A stretch of 64,000 bases of DNA. It comes from Raffaelea ambrosiae (taxonomy: Eukaryota; Ascomycota; Sordariomycetes; Ophiostomatales; Ophiostomataceae). The stretch spans positions 3,493,913 to 3,557,912 of the forward strand of contig PCDI01000003.1 in the NCBI GenBank assembly GCA_002778195.1, written 5' to 3'. Of the stretch, positions 52,744-64,000 are shown piece by piece. The notes beneath the pieces are model-generated. The model did not search any database. It was given only the letters and a program-made list of their open reading frames with translations, and had not been told where the DNA came from. Numbering within the stretch: the first letter of the stretch is position 1; the number at the start of each line of letters is the position of its first letter. Made by a program: the position numbers and the translations under genes.

Positions 52744-55235
52744 GGCGTTGGGGAAAGACAGGGAGCGGGAGGAGGTGAGGTATTATTAAAGAATTGTGAG
52801 ATTTCGTGACGAAAATGGTGTTTGGTAACTATGGTCTCGGATGCGAGATGAAGGTCGAATGTCCGGGAACGCAGAGGGTGTGTGTCTGGGTCTGGAACTA
52901 TTGGTTGTAACGCGCTAGTTATCGCGCATACAGCACTGGGGTGGTACAACAGGACGAGGCAGGCGCAAACACAAGCAAGGTGGTAGCAGAGAAGCTGAAA
53001 GCCGGAACGGGCGTTGTGGTAGCCCCGTGGGAGAGTCGAAGTGTAGGCTGGATGCGCTAATAACAGGAGGTAGAGCGCGGAAACGGATACGGTCTGCAGA
53101 AGTATGGAGAAAGCAAGCAAAGAGAGAGGGCTCTATAGATGCAGACTGCAGGTGGGAAAATGATGGGTATCGTCGAAGAGCAGAGGAATCATGGTGTGGC
53201 GGCGGTTGATGACGAAGTACGGCGCAGCATGGCGAAGTCGTGGGAGTTGTGATTGTTGGGAGAAGTCTGAACTCTAGCTCTGAGTCTGGTGAGGTTGAGG
53301 AATGCTGGAGAGAAAGGATGACGGTGGAAATTGAAGGAGTGAGAAAAAAAGAGTCTACGAAAGATAAGGACGAGAAAACGAGAAAACGTGCAGAACGGTC
53401 TCCAGAGGAAAATAAGAAGAACGGGATGAAGGATGTAGCCTATTGAGCTGGTGTGTGGAGACAGCGAGGATGGTGGCTAGGAAGAGACAAGCGCGGGCAA
53501 GACGACGAACAAGGGGCGACAAGACAAGACAAGAGCCGGAGCAGGGCGAACGCACGGCGTGGAGGCCGTGGAGTGCTCGCGTGGTCTTGCCAGGGGGTTT
53601 GTATGGCTTGTGGACTGGATGGACTAGCTGTGTTCTCGGCGGTGTCTGTAACCTGTACGGGTATGCCGAGCACTTCTCTGAGAACAGAGGGCTGTGCAAA
53701 GACAGAGGGGGAAAGGGGTGTAGTGGGAGGGGTTGGGGAGGGGTGAAGAGAACAAGAGAACAAGACAAGAAGAAGAAGAATAAAACGAAGTGAAGAGGTC
53801 AAGAAAGGCGAAGAATCGTATTTCACGAGAAGACGACTGGGAGGAAGCGGCGAGACACAAGAGGAAACAGGGCAGGAGCGAGTCAATCACAAGAGGGCAG
53901 GCACAGCCCTCGTGCTCCTGCCCCAGCCAGTCTTGGCCAGCCAGCTTTCATACACATTCGTTGTAAGATAGGCAGCCCCGGGGCATACCTGCCTCAAAAG
54001 GCGAGCAAGGTGTCTGTCTATCGCAGTTCTTGGGGAAGGCACGACCGTGTAAGAGGGCGTCTGGGCATTTGCCAGGTGGTTAGCCAATCAGAGTGCCGCA
54101 CTAAGGCACGTTGCAAGAAGAGAGGAGGGCACGCGATCTCTGACCACAAGGAGATTTGCTCTTTGAAAAGAAAGCTTGGCCCGTGCAGGCGATCTATTCG
54201 CTAGCGGAAGGGGCAATGCCATTGAGTGCTCTTTGCAGACTGGTAAAGCGAAGTGGGATCTCCCTATTCGCCTCCTTAAGTCGTGGCCACCCATTCCAGG
54301 AAAGCGTGTTTGCCCGTATTGGTGCACCTGTATGACATGGATACAGAAGGAAGTCGCGACCAGGAACGCTGAGATAAAGCGTATCGTGAATCGAATTGCA
54401 AAACCCTCAAGGATTCCAGTTCTCGTACATGAAACCCCATCAGAGAAATCGTGGATGCAGAATGCGCAACACTCATCAATCTACCGGTCCAGTCTGCGAG
54501 AAACATCCATTTCACCGCCCGTCCCATGCCACATCGGTCCTACCGCCAACTATCGACACGGCTGTGTCATCAGATCGCCTTCTACGCCAGGACGCGTGGT
54601 GGCCAGCTCGAGTCGCTGTCAACCACTCCCTCCCACCACATGGCGTTGCTTGGCTGCGATTGGCCAGGGAGGGCTGGCGTCCACACGAGACAGCGCCAGC
54701 CCAGAGCCGCCGAGGGAGGAGTATCTGAGAGGGCAGGGGCACGTGGGCTTGTCAATGGGACGAAGGGGGGCAATCCGGTGTGTGCGTGTCTGCAAAGGCA
54801 CTGCCGGGACATGTCTATGATCGGCAAGGGGGTGGACTACTGCTGCCATGAGTACTCAGGCAGTCCATACTAGACGTCCAAGAGAGCACGAGACATGACT
54901 ACGACGCACGGGAGTTGATGCTGTCACTCTTGGCTCTGATTGGTCCGCTTGGTGTTAAAACAGCATGCACACCTTCTTCTTGATCTTTGCAGGCATTTGG
55001 TTCTGAATCTGTTGTGATTAAATGCCTGTTTTGTGCTCTGTTTTGACCGAGTTCCCTATGCTTCCCTGCTTCCCAGTTTGCTCAGACCGCGAACTGGTCT
55101 GTCTACCGTGATTCGTATAGCCCACTCTCAATTTATTTTAAGTAGTGCCTTTTCGTTGATGACCTCGTTGAACCTCCTTTTATGCCATCATGTAACTATT
55201 CCCATCCGTGTGAAGATACTCCACCCCCCCACCCC
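52744..55235. other. Intergenic: long upstream region of the bHLH gene and 3' flank of P5C dehydrogenase
   Basis: I find no supported gene. Purine-rich tracts alternate through 53050-53850, and the opposing Ser/Pro/Leu-rich frames there are composition artefacts. The size of the region (about 2.5 kb) would suit a long bHLH regulator promoter and leader. The 54000-55230 part has only short frames without similarity. Confidence 0.5.
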
Positions 55236-57153
55236 CTATACTTCATTGCTCGGGTACGCCACCGTTGTCGTCGCCGCAAACTCCTCCTTGATGCTCCGGA
55301 TGCTCACAAACCGGTTCAGCAGCGTCTGGCTGCCGGCCTTGTCGTTTGTTCCGGAAGCCCGGCTGCCGCCAAACGGCTGCTGGCCCACCACCGCGCCCGT
55401 GCTCTTGCAGTTGATGTAGAAGTTGCCTGCGGCGTTGCGCAGCCGCTCCTCGGCGACGCGCACGGCCGCCCGGTCGGATGCAAAGATGGATCCCGTCAGG
55501 CCGTACTCGGTGGTCGTGTCCACGAGGTCGCAGGTCTTCTCAAAGGCCCCGGGCGCCGCATCGTCGTACACGTACACCACCAGGACCGGCCCGAACAGCT
55601 CCCGCGACAGCAGCGGGTGCGTCGGGCTGCTCGCCTCGTAGACCGTCGGCTGCACAAAGTAGCCCTTGCTGCGGTCGTAGGCGCCGCCGGCCACGAGCGT
55701 CAGCTCGGGGTCGTTCTTGGCCTCGTCGATGACGCCGGCCAGCTTGGCAAACGAAGCCTCGTGGATGACGGGACCCACAAAGTGCTGCGGCTCCGTGGCC
55801 GGGCCCAGGGACAGGGCCTGCACCTCCTTCTGGAGGCCAGCACGGAACGCGGGCCACAGCGACCGGGGCACGTACGCCCGCGACGTGGCGCTGCACTTTT
55901 GGCCCTGGAACTCGAACGCGCCGCGGACGGTCTGCACGACGGCGTTGGCCACGTCGGCCGACGGGTGCACCAGGTGGAAGTTCTTGCCGCCGGTCTCGCC
56001 GACGACGCGCGGGTAGCCCACGTAGCGGCCCTCGGCGGTGCCCTGGCCGATGGCGCCCCACAACTGCCGGAAGACGGCGGTGCTGCCGGTGTAGTGCAGG
56101 GCGGCGAACTGGGGGTGCTGGAGGACAGTCTCGGTGATCTCGGCGGGCGGGCCCGGCACGAACTGGATGACGTTGGGCGGCAGGCCGGCCTCCAAGAAGA
56201 TGTTGTAGAGCAGCCAGTTGGAGGCGACGGCAAAGTCGGACGGCTTCCAGACGACGACGTTGCCCATGAGGGCGGGCGCGGCCGTCAGGTTGCCGGCGAT
56301 GGCGGTAAAGTTGAACGGGCTGACGGCATAGACAAAGCCCTCGAGAGCGCGGTACTCGGTGCGGTTCCAGACGCCTGGCGAGTTGTGCACAGGCTGCTGG
56401 GCGTACAGCTGCTCGGCATAGTGGACGCCGAAGCGCAGAAAGTCGCACAGCTCGGCGGCGGTGTCGATCTCAGCCTGCCAAGCGTTCTTGCCCTGGCCGA
56501 GCATGGTGGCGGCCATGATGTCGTAGCGGTACTTGGTCGAAATCAAGTCGGCGGCCTTGAGGAAGATGGCCGCGCGGTCGGAGAAGGGCGTAGCTTCCCA
56601 GTCGGCCTTGGCGGCAAGAGCGGCCTCGATGGCGGCCGTCACATCGGCGGGGCTAGCCTTGGCGTAGGTGGCCACGGTCGCCTGGTGGTCGGCAGGGTTC
56701 ACCTGCTTGCCGGTGGCGGCGCCCTTGGCCGCCTTGCCGCCGACGAACAGAGGGACGTCGAGGGGGAGCTGGGTCTGCAGCCTTTCGACGGCCGCGGTGA
56801 GGCCGGCTCGTTGTGCCGAACCTTTGGCATAGATGTGCTGGTTGGTGGTGTTAGTTGGGTCCTGATATCCATGCCATCCTCGGCTTCGTTCTTTTGTAAA
56901 TAGCCTCTCGGGCCCGTCTCCCGATTTATCCATCTTTCCTTTCAGCTGCTCTGCTCGAGCGTGCACTCACATTTGGCTCGTTATCAACGCTGGGCGTCTT
57001 GAATATCGCAATGCTGGACATACGAATCTGTGGCCGGGACACCGACGGCGGCTGTCTGAAGAGAGGCTGGCCCGGAACCCGTGGCTGGACGCGCCACAGC
57101 CCCGACTGCAGCAGCCGCGCAGTCGCAGCGCTGCTTAGCCTCCGTGAAGCCAT
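55236..57153 (-). CDS. put2: Delta-1-pyrroline-5-carboxylate dehydrogenase, mitochondrial
   Basis: The enzyme oxidises P5C/glutamate semialdehyde to glutamate with NAD+, the second step of proline catabolism in the matrix. Two exons, 57153-56971 and 56837-55236, give 594 aa. The first exon (MASRRLSSAATARLLQ..., Arg/Ser-rich, no acids) is a presequence-like leader. ALDH signatures are VSPFNFTAIAGNL, LHYTGSTAVF, VGETGGKNFHLV (general base Glu) and FEFQGQKCSATSR (nucleophile Cys). The C-terminal QQPFGGSRASGTNDKAG is typical of P5CDH. The ATG at 57153 is the first in the leader. A palindromic ATTGGCCAAT lies at 57612-57621, about 460 bp upstream. Confidence 0.96.
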
Positions 57154-58171
57154 ATCGGAGATGTGAAGAAAAAGGAAGAGGCAAAGAGAAAATTACACAC
57201 AGAATCGGCAACGGAGCATACGATGACACCAAAGCAAAGGGGAATCAGAGAACAAGAACGCAGAAAAAATAAGGGGGAATGGAATTGAATTGTAATTGCA
57301 TTGAACGGGAATGGAAGGAAGACAAGACATTCTCTCCATCCCTCCCTCCAAAAAAGAGCGAATCATCAATAAATGAACCCATTTTCGCCCATACAGCACC
57401 TCCGATCATCGCTCGCCGCAGGAGGCCGAACATAACTACAGCCCACCATGCCCGTACCCAGGGCGATAAGGAAGTACACCACACAGCCAGCAAGCAAGGG
57501 CGAGTGGCGATTGGAGGGGAGAGGGGAAAGGCGTTGGCGATAGTTGGGCCTGGCTCGCTTTGTTGCGGCTCAACTGGCACAGAGCTGCCCCTCCACAATC
57601 AGGTGGGGGGCATTGGCCAATAGGGTGTGTCGACGGCTTTTCACGGCGCATTGATGGGTCCCCAGATTCGCGATCTAAACTGCTGCTTGTGCTAGTTGGT
57701 TTACGCATCCAAATGCAGTACACTATGGCCTGGGGAAGGGCAAACGGTGGCCAACAGTCTGTTGGATGGGTCCCAACGAATCGTCGAATCCAGAAAAAGA
57801 AAAAAAGAAAAAAAAAGGGAAGCGATTTCGGAAAGGGACCATTGGCTGTTTGAGATCGTGCATTCCCAGCAAAGAAGCCCTGGTCAAGCAGCCAAAGGAA
57901 GGCTGTGTCGAACTACGAAACTCCATTTATCAGAAAGGAAAGGAAGAGGGCGTGAAAGATTGGGGAAAAAAAAAAAAAAAAGTAAGATGAATTCTAAGAA
58001 AATAGCCCGACAACGCCAGACAAAAAGACTTTTGAAACCCAAATGCGTTTGCGAGCCAACAGTAAAAAAATGGCCGGCCTATGGTCATGAAAACAAGTAT
58101 GGACTAGGATGGGAGAAAAAAGAAAATAAAAAGAGGGTACAGCAGTAGCAAATAATCCTCCAGTCGACATT
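57154..58171. other. P5C dehydrogenase promoter and NUG1 3' flank
   Basis: No gene is present. The palindromic CCAAT element ATTGGCCAAT is at 57612-57621. A-runs lie at 57798-57818 and 57966-57981. Both neighbouring genes read leftwards. Confidence 0.6.
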
Positions 58172-59985
58172 CTACTCGACCATCGCCTCATCCTCGCCGC
58201 CCAAGTCGCCCAGCAGCCCATCAATGTCAAACTCCTTGGCCCAGGCCGAAGAGATCCCCTTTTGGTCGGCAGGCGCCGTGACCACGGTCGCCGCCGGAAT
58301 GCCCGCGCTCGCGTCTTGCTGGATGCCCGCCTTGTTGCTGTTGTTCGCAGGAGCAGCCACGCCCGCCGCGCCCAGGCCGTACACCGGCGCATCCACCCAG
58401 CCCTGGATCCGGCCGTCGCGCCAGTCCGTAATCACCGTCATGGCCGCCGCGTGGATGTTGGGCACGCCGCCACGACCCAGCCGGCCGCGCTTGCGCGCCA
58501 CCTGCACCAGGAAATCTGTTGTCAGATCGCCGCCATTGGGCATCAGCGGCTGCAGGTCGTAGACGTCGATGAGTTTCTTCATGAGATCGGACGCCGCCTC
58601 GGGAGACGAGGTTGGGTTCGAGCCTCCGGCGGCGCTTCCTTGCAGGCGCTGCAGCAGCAGCGTCACGGCCGGCACGGGGTCCTCAATCAGCTTGGGGGGG
58701 ACGGCATTCAGCAAAACCAGGTGGGCCTGCACATGGTCCGAATTCTTGTTGGCTCCCCCCTTGCTGGAGACGGCCGTGGACGGGAAGACAATCCCGGGCG
58801 AGTCGAGCAGCGTCAGCTTGCTGTCGATCTTGACCGACCGGATGGCCGTGGTGACGCCGGCCTCGGCACCGGCCGGGCACGCTGCGCCACCTCGGCGGCT
58901 GCCGCCCACGCGGGACAGCAGAGCGTTGATGACAGACGACTTGCCCACGTTGGGGTAGCCGATGACACCGACCGAGACAGCACGCTTGAGGTTGCGGCTG
59001 GCGGCAAACGACTTGAGCGCGCGGAAGAGGGCGGCGCTGGTGCTCTGGACGGTCAGGTCGCGGTGGTGGAACGTGTGGGCATTGGCGGCCGGACCAGAGG
59101 CCCGCAGAGGCAGCGTCGGGAAGAAGCCGCGGAGGTGGGTGAGCCAGGCGCGGAGGACGGGGGGCGGCACCAGGTCGGCCTTGTTGAGCACAAGAATGAG
59201 GCGTTTGCCGCCGGCGTCGGGGCTGGAGGCCTCGAGGATGGCGCGCTCGACGTCGCGCGAGCGCGTGGACTCGGGGTCGCGGGCATCCAGCACGTATAGC
59301 ACCACGTCGGCCTGGTCGACCACCTGCTTGAACACCTTGTCAAAGGCCTTGCGGGACGTCGCGCCGCCCGGCACCTCGATGATGTGTGGCCGCTCCTCGT
59401 CGTCGTCGTCGTCGTCTGAAAAGTCGTCGTCATCGTCAAAGTCCTCGTCCATATCTTCGTCGTCGTCGTCCTCGCTCCGGTGCTTCTTCTTGTATTCTTT
59501 GGCTGCTCTCCGCGCGCTCGCCAGCAGGGCTGCCATCGGGTTGGACTCGTCCACATCCTCCTCCTCCTCCTCCTCAACTTCCATCCCGTCGGCCTCCTCT
59601 CCATCGTCTTTCATGTCGTCGTCGTTCTCGTCATCCTCTGGCTGTGCCGATGCTGCCCTTTTGGCCTCCTTGGCCATCTCACGTCTCCGCTGGTTCTCTT
59701 CCTGTTTCCGGTTCTTGGCATCTTCAATTTGTTGCAGCAGCTTCTCCTTGTAGGGGAACAGGTTGGGAATGCCCGGATCCTTCTTGAGCTTGGACCGCCA
59801 TTCCGGGTTCTTCTTGGCGAGCTTTCTCTGTTTCCGCTGCTTTGCTGCCGCCGCCTTTTCGATACGGTGCCGAAGGCGGACGGGCTGCCGCTTGGACTTT
59901 GGTTCTGGGGCAGTTAGCATACAATATGTACAGAGAATAAGTGAATTCAGGACTCACTCTTGGGCTTGTTGATTGTGCCGGCCAT
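58172..59985 (-). CDS. nug1: NUG1/GNL3-type nucleolar GTPase
   Basis: This is a ribosome biogenesis GTPase needed for 60S subunit maturation and export, acting in the nucleolus and nucleoplasm. Exons 59985-59958 (28 nt) and 59904-58172 give 586 aa. The join MAGTINKPK/KPKSKRQPVRLRHR restores the basic N-terminal GN3L_Grn1 domain. An Asp/Glu-rich acidic region (about 100-185) follows. The GTPase is circularly permuted: NKADLV (G4) precedes GYPNVGKSS (G1), followed by GVTT (G2) and DSPG (G3). This order marks the YlqF/YawG family. The C-terminal region has RKRGRLGRGGVPNIHAAAMTVITDW, conserved in Nug1/Grn1. Confidence 0.95.
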
Positions 59986-60799
59986 CGTGACGCTTCCTGA
60001 TAGTCGATCACAAAGAATTGGTTCTTCGTCTTGTTCTGGAGACTGAAGCACCAAAGAAAAATCTATGGCTAATTAATTTTTTTTTTGCCAAAAAAAAGTT
60101 CCCCCTCCACCAAGTTGGAAAAAAATAAAAATAAAAAACCTTGACCGCCTTGTTCGGAGCCCCACTAATATTGAACTAAAGCGGATGCTTTTCCTTATCG
60201 ATAAGATCGGACGATATGATGCAGTAAAGCGTTTCTCGGGCAATTTGGGCGACTGGTCTGTTGGACATTCGGTTCAAGTCAAAATTGCCGCAGTACAGTT
60301 TTCTATTTCATCTTCACTTTTCTTGAAACAATCAACGCACGCAGGTGCATTTGAATTGTCTGGGCGTAGCTGGCTGAGCTAGACGTTCCCTTTATGATCA
60401 CTGCAGAATACTCCTACAATCCAGACACCGGGCAGTAAAAAGCCCCAGCAGAAGGCCCCATAAAGTCCCCAGACAGCCCAAACAGGTAGTTCCCCAGGCC
60501 GCTAGCAAGCTAGGCCGTAGTTGGCCACTCCGCCTCGGAGTTGCTTTGTAGGAGTGCATCTGGCTGTCACTTGCGCTGTCAACTTTTGCTCTTGGGGCAT
60601 TTTCTCCTCCTGTTTCTTTCCATGTTCTCCAATTGGCTTTCGTTGAATATTCATTATTTCTTGCTGTCCCTGCTCAACTGTCCTTGAAGACGTACTTATA
60701 TTTTTGCTTTTATGGTGTTGGCTCTATTTGTTTGTCTTTTTTTTTTTTTGTCCTTTCGTTTCATTTGTCTAGATCCTCTTTACCGTCTTCTTCACCACC
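59986..60799. other. Divergent promoter region of NUG1 and the HAD phosphatase
   Basis: No gene is found in 814 bp. The right half is T/C-rich, with a T-run at 60738-60750 just before the phosphatase leader. The left part has A/T-rich runs near 60070-60140. Confidence 0.6.
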
Positions 60800-61688
60800 A
60801 TGACTGCCGGCGAAGAACTGCCCAAGGCGGCCGCCGCGTCGTCCTTCGCCGGCCCGACTGTCGCGGTTCCCTTTGATGGGTTCCTCTTTGACATGGACGG
60901 CACCATTATCGATTCCACCGACGCCGTCGTCAAGCACTGGCATACGTGAGTCGGCTCTTCCTCTCATGGTACTTCTGTTCAATCATAATTGACCTCATGT
61001 CACAGAGTCGGCAGGGAGATCGGCGTCGAGCCAGAAGTCATTCTCCAGACGTCACACGGCCGGCGCAGCATAGACATGCTCAAAGTCCTGGCCCCAGAAA
61101 AGGCCAACTGGGAGTGTGAGCAAAAGAAGGAGTCCTCCCCACACTGGAGTGAACTGTGTGTGTGCTGACTCCTCCCCAGACGTAAGAGGAATGGAAGCTC
61201 GCCTACCGCAGCTCTACGGCAAGGACGCCAGCGAAATCCCCGGCGCCCGCGCCCTGCTGGACGACTTGCGCGCCCGCCAGGTTCCCTGGGCGATTGTCAC
61301 GTCTGGAACGGAGCCGCTCGTTGGCGGCTGGCTCGCCGCCCTCGGCCTGCCCAAGCCGGACCACTTGATCACGGCCGAGTCGGTCGCGAACGGCAAGCCC
61401 GATCCGGGATGCTACCTGCTTGGTCTCGAGGCTCTGGAGCTGCAGAAATCGGCCAGCTCGGTGCTTGTCCTCGAAGACAGCCCGGCAGGGATCCGCGCCG
61501 GCAAGGCAGCCGGATGCAAGGTGCTGGGCGTGGTGACGAGCCACACGGCGGAGCAGGTGGTGGCCGCCGAGCCGGACTGGATTGTGAAGGACCTGGAGTC
61601 GGTCCGGGTCGTGTCTGTCGAGGGCAAGAACGGCAAGCTGGTCACGACGCTCGAGTTTGCCAACACGCTGGCGACGTCAAAAGCATGA
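60800..61688 (+). CDS. HAD-superfamily phosphatase (GPP/DOG-like)
   Basis: Three exons, 60800-60945, 61006-61115 and 61180-61688, give 254 aa. Motif I is FDMDGTIIDST (about 29-39), with the nucleophile Asp and acid Asp two residues apart. Motif II is VTSGT, motif III the Lys in NGKPDPGCYLLG, and motif IV VLEDSPAGIRAGKAAG. The cap domain and overall pattern match yeast glycerol-3-phosphatase (Gpp1/2) and 2-deoxyglucose-6-phosphatase. The likely role is dephosphorylation of glycerol-3-phosphate or a sugar phosphate in the cytosol, for example in glycerol production under osmotic stress. Which substrate is used cannot be decided from sequence. Confidence 0.9.
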
Positions 61689-61985
61689 AGGGAAAAGTCC
61701 CAAATAATAAAAGTAGATATAACCCTAGAGGCCACACGCACAGAGAATGGGGGCCATTTCTAACCGTCTCAAATGAGGCAGATACACACACACACACACG
61801 CACACACACACAAAAAAAAAACGACAGATTCTCATGGGTATGGAATCATGATCAATACAAAGAGGCTCGGCGTCAGCGCCATTGTTTTTTTTTTTCTTTT
61901 TTTTTCTTTACAAATCCAAAGGCCATATAAGTGACAAAGAGGGCTGAATATTCAAGAGCCACCCAGCGCACATCTTCATACATTC

Positions 61986-63164
61986 TCATAAGTCAACCAC
62001 GGTCGCTGGGTTCTGCAGCCTGTTGTCACGTCCTCCCACCACAGATGCATTCACAAACGTGGTCGTCGTGGTCGTCTTGTGTCCCAACCCCAGCGCCCGC
62101 CAGAACCGCCCCCAGCACATCACCACGGCCATACACAGCACCGTGCCCCATCCGGCCCAGCCCGTCATGACTTCCTCGTAGTCCCGCTGCACGCGGTCCA
62201 GCACCACCTCCTCGCGCCCGTAGGCCGCGTGGATGTGGCCAAACACCGACAGCCGCGGGCGCATGCCGGCCACCTCTTCGGCCAGGTACGGACACCCGGC
62301 CCGGTGAAAGTCGCGCTGGTCGCAGTGGTGCTTGGGCGGCCCGTGGGTCACCAGAACGTCGGGGTGGATGCCTGCCTTTTTCAGAGCGTCAAAGCGGGTA
62401 GACCAGTGCTCAGCGCGGTCGGGCCGGTACTGGAAGGCCGAGACGCCGTATTGGGGCGTCCAGGGGCTGCCAAAGATGGTGAGCTTGCGGGCCCCTGTTG
62501 TTTCTCTTCTCTGCGGTTCCTGTTTTCCGTGCTCGTATTGTTTGTCTGTTTGGGGTCTCTGTGGCTGGCCATATTCGTACTAGTGGTCGTCGGCGCTTTC
62601 GTGTTTTCCCTCCTCCTTGCCCCCCTCCTCCTCGGGCACGCTGTCCCCGTGATCGTGGCTGTCCTTGTGGGCACACCTCCTGGCCAGATGCAGATCCTCA
62701 GCCAGAAAGGCCAGGGTGATGTGCCTGTCTTGCAGGTAGGTCACCGTGCCCCAGTCGAGGTGGGCTTTTGTCTTTTTCTGCCCGTAGCGCCGCTCTGGAT
62801 GCTTTTTCAGAAACGCCTCGTCGAGCAGGACGTCGTGGTTGCCGGCAACCAAGATCCTGTGCTGGTACTGCGTCTGCGCTGAGAGCCAGTCCAGGCCAGC
62901 CTGCACTTCGTCAAAAGACCCATTTTCGGTCAGGTCGCCCGCGTGGATGAGAACATCCCCCGGCGGCAGATCGGGGCGCTGGTTGTGCGTATCGGAGATG
63001 CACACCACCCGCACGGGGTGGAGTGGTGCCGTACTGACGAGGGAGCCTTGCGCCCGTCTGTGCTTCTGGAGAATGGACGTGGCAGCCCGTTTCTTGCGCT
63101 GGCCGTGGAGCTTGATGCTGCTCACGGGCTGCTGCTTTGTCTCCTGTCGCGGTCGCTGCTCCAT
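61986..63164 (-). CDS. Calcineurin-like metallophosphoesterase, internal splice uncertain
   Basis: Metal-binding motifs are SDTHN, GDLTENG, GNHD and, near the C-terminus, THGPPKHH and GHIHAAYG. They define the MPPED/Rv0805-like calcineurin phosphoesterase fold. The start at 63164 (MEQRPRQE) is the first ATG of the frame. The frame is open from 63164 to 61986 except for one TAG at 62580-62582. It lies in a charged insert between YLQDRHITLAFLAEDLHLAR and ARKLTIFGSPWTPQYG. An intron at 62639-62511 (129 nt, GTGCCC...CGCAG, a multiple of three) would remove it, but its branch site is poor. With that intron the protein is about 349 aa. A hydrophobic segment (WAGWGTVLCMAVVMCWG) near the C-terminus may anchor it in a membrane. 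Confidence 0.75.
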
Positions 63165-63536
63165 TCTCAACTGGCCAAGCGGGATCCGGGATTTGGCTTC
63201 TCCCTGTGTGTATGCGTGTTTTCTTTCTGGTGCCTTTCGTGCTGCGAAACAAAAATATCGAAGAGAGAAGAGAAAAGAGAAAAGGAATGGGGGTTGGAAG
63301 ATCCCTCAAATGGCCTAGCTGGTCTGGCGGTGCCGTCTACCACTTTGTAGTTGCTCCGTATTTGAAACATTAAACGCGCGCCAATTGGCCCATTAACTGA
63401 GCCGGCTTGGTGGCAATGCGACCTGTTTGACTCAGCCTGCACTTACACGCCGGCAGCACCAAATCATGAATGAAGGCAAAGCCACTTATCCCTACATATG
63501 GTCCCCGGCATAACCCCCAACAGAATCCAGAATTAT
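63165..63536. other. Intergenic
   Basis: Nothing recognisable. It contains the upstream region of the metallophosphoesterase gene, with an A/G-rich tract at 63255-63295. Confidence 0.55.
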
Positions 63537-64000
63537 TCAAGTTTTTCGAAAGCAACCAGACTGCGGAATAGGCTCCATTTGCGGTGTCGGCGGTGAAAAT
63601 TGGGGAACATACTCGTACGCAGGCCAGCTCTCGAGAAAGCTGATGCTTGGCATAAAACCAGAAGGCCGTCCTGTGTTTCTCGTCTCGAAGCGATTTCCAT
63701 GAGACTGCTCGAGCATATATTGCGAAGAAACTCCCAGTGTTGTGTAGATATGTAGATCATCAAGCCAAGACTCGTTTGCCTTGCCTTGGCAAGCTGTGTC
63801 AACAAGGCACCTTTTGTCTTCAAGCCAAACTACCAAATTCCCTTGGTCCCCTTCAATCCAAACTCCAATTCGCCAATTATGGGATGCTACAGCAGCAAGT
63901 CAGATCCATTGCATGATCCAAGACCTCCTGGATGGCCAAGTCGTGCACAGTATCCCCCAAGTCCAAGACATCCACAACATCTACGCCATTCGAATCATTC
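63537..64000 (-). CDS. Possible partial gene running off the right edge
   Basis: A minus-strand frame of about 115 codons (63880-63537) has protein-like composition (HNWRIGVWIEGDQGNLVVWL, then LDDLHIYTTLGVSSQYMLEQ) and ends at a stop at 63537. Beyond about 63880 the open reading continues in a different frame up to the edge (VDVVDVLDLGDTVHDLAIQE), which would need an intron or a frameshift. I recognise no family and see no start codon within the window. This could be the 3' end of a gene, a relic or chance. Confidence 0.25.

Noticed and set aside
53355..53890. Ser/Leu/Pro-rich minus-strand frames upstream of the bHLH gene
   Set aside because: They arise from a purine-rich tract on the + strand; three frames are open at once and none has domain content.
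1..64000. CRISPR arrays, IS elements and bacterial-style operons
   Set aside because: The window is eukaryotic and no direct-repeat/spacer pattern or transposase was seen.

Overview
This window is nuclear DNA from a filamentous ascomycete. The clues are short GT-AG introns (about 50-165 nt) with CTAAC/CTGAC-type branch sites, GC-rich third codon positions, mixed gene orientation and no operons. Several families are typical of filamentous fungi: an XanA-type xanthine dioxygenase, a fungal rhodopsin-domain 7-TM protein, an Esc1-like bHLH factor and a Kex2-processed repeat protein. Gene content fits Pezizomycotina, most likely Sordariomycetes, but I cannot name the genus from sequence alone. Exon coordinates in the entries were worked out by hand from splice motifs, reading phase and family similarity.

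Layout. 1-2.9 kb has no recognisable gene. 2.9-8.7 kb (-) is a CHD1 chromatin remodeller. 10.6-12.2 kb (-) is an F-box protein. 12.5-16.3 kb is a divergent pair: an NCS1 purine/pyrimidine-type permease (-) and a xanthine dioxygenase (+). 17.66 kb is tRNA-Glu(UUC). 18.2-20.0 kb (-) has a thioredoxin-like small ORF and a 7-TM rhodopsin-domain protein. 22.6-23.7 kb (+) is a secreted polyprotein made of Kex2-bounded glycine-zipper peptides, the most novel item here. 24.4-26.1 kb (-) is GMP synthase, divergent from PRP40 (26.6-29.9 kb, +). 31.1-33.5 kb (+) is RLI1/ABCE1. 35.8-42.4 kb (+) is a sugar transporter, a cytosolic GH78 alpha-L-rhamnosidase and a SnoaL-like protein, followed by an 80-bp minisatellite and an anion:cation-symporter (Dal5-like) transporter (-). 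46.4-48.7 kb (-) is a low-complexity, C-terminally anchored protein with a pentapeptide repeat. 51.2-52.7 kb (-) is a bHLH factor. 55.2-57.2 kb (-) is mitochondrial P5C dehydrogenase. 58.2-60.0 kb (-) is the NUG1 nucleolar GTPase. 60.8-61.7 kb (+) is a HAD phosphatase. 62.0-63.2 kb (-) is a metallophosphoesterase with one in-frame TAG to explain. The right edge may carry part of one more gene.

How the genes relate. Most are unlinked housekeeping genes for chromatin, splicing, ribosome recycling and biogenesis, purine synthesis and proline catabolism. Two neighbourhoods look functional. The first is permease plus xanthine dioxygenase, for purine uptake and salvage as a nitrogen source, with GATA sites between them. 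The second is sugar transporter plus signal-less rhamnosidase plus SnoaL-like protein, suggesting uptake of intact rhamnosides and hydrolysis inside the cell. The Kex2-repeat precursor stands apart in a gene-poor stretch, with the 7-TM gene as its nearest upstream protein-coding neighbour.
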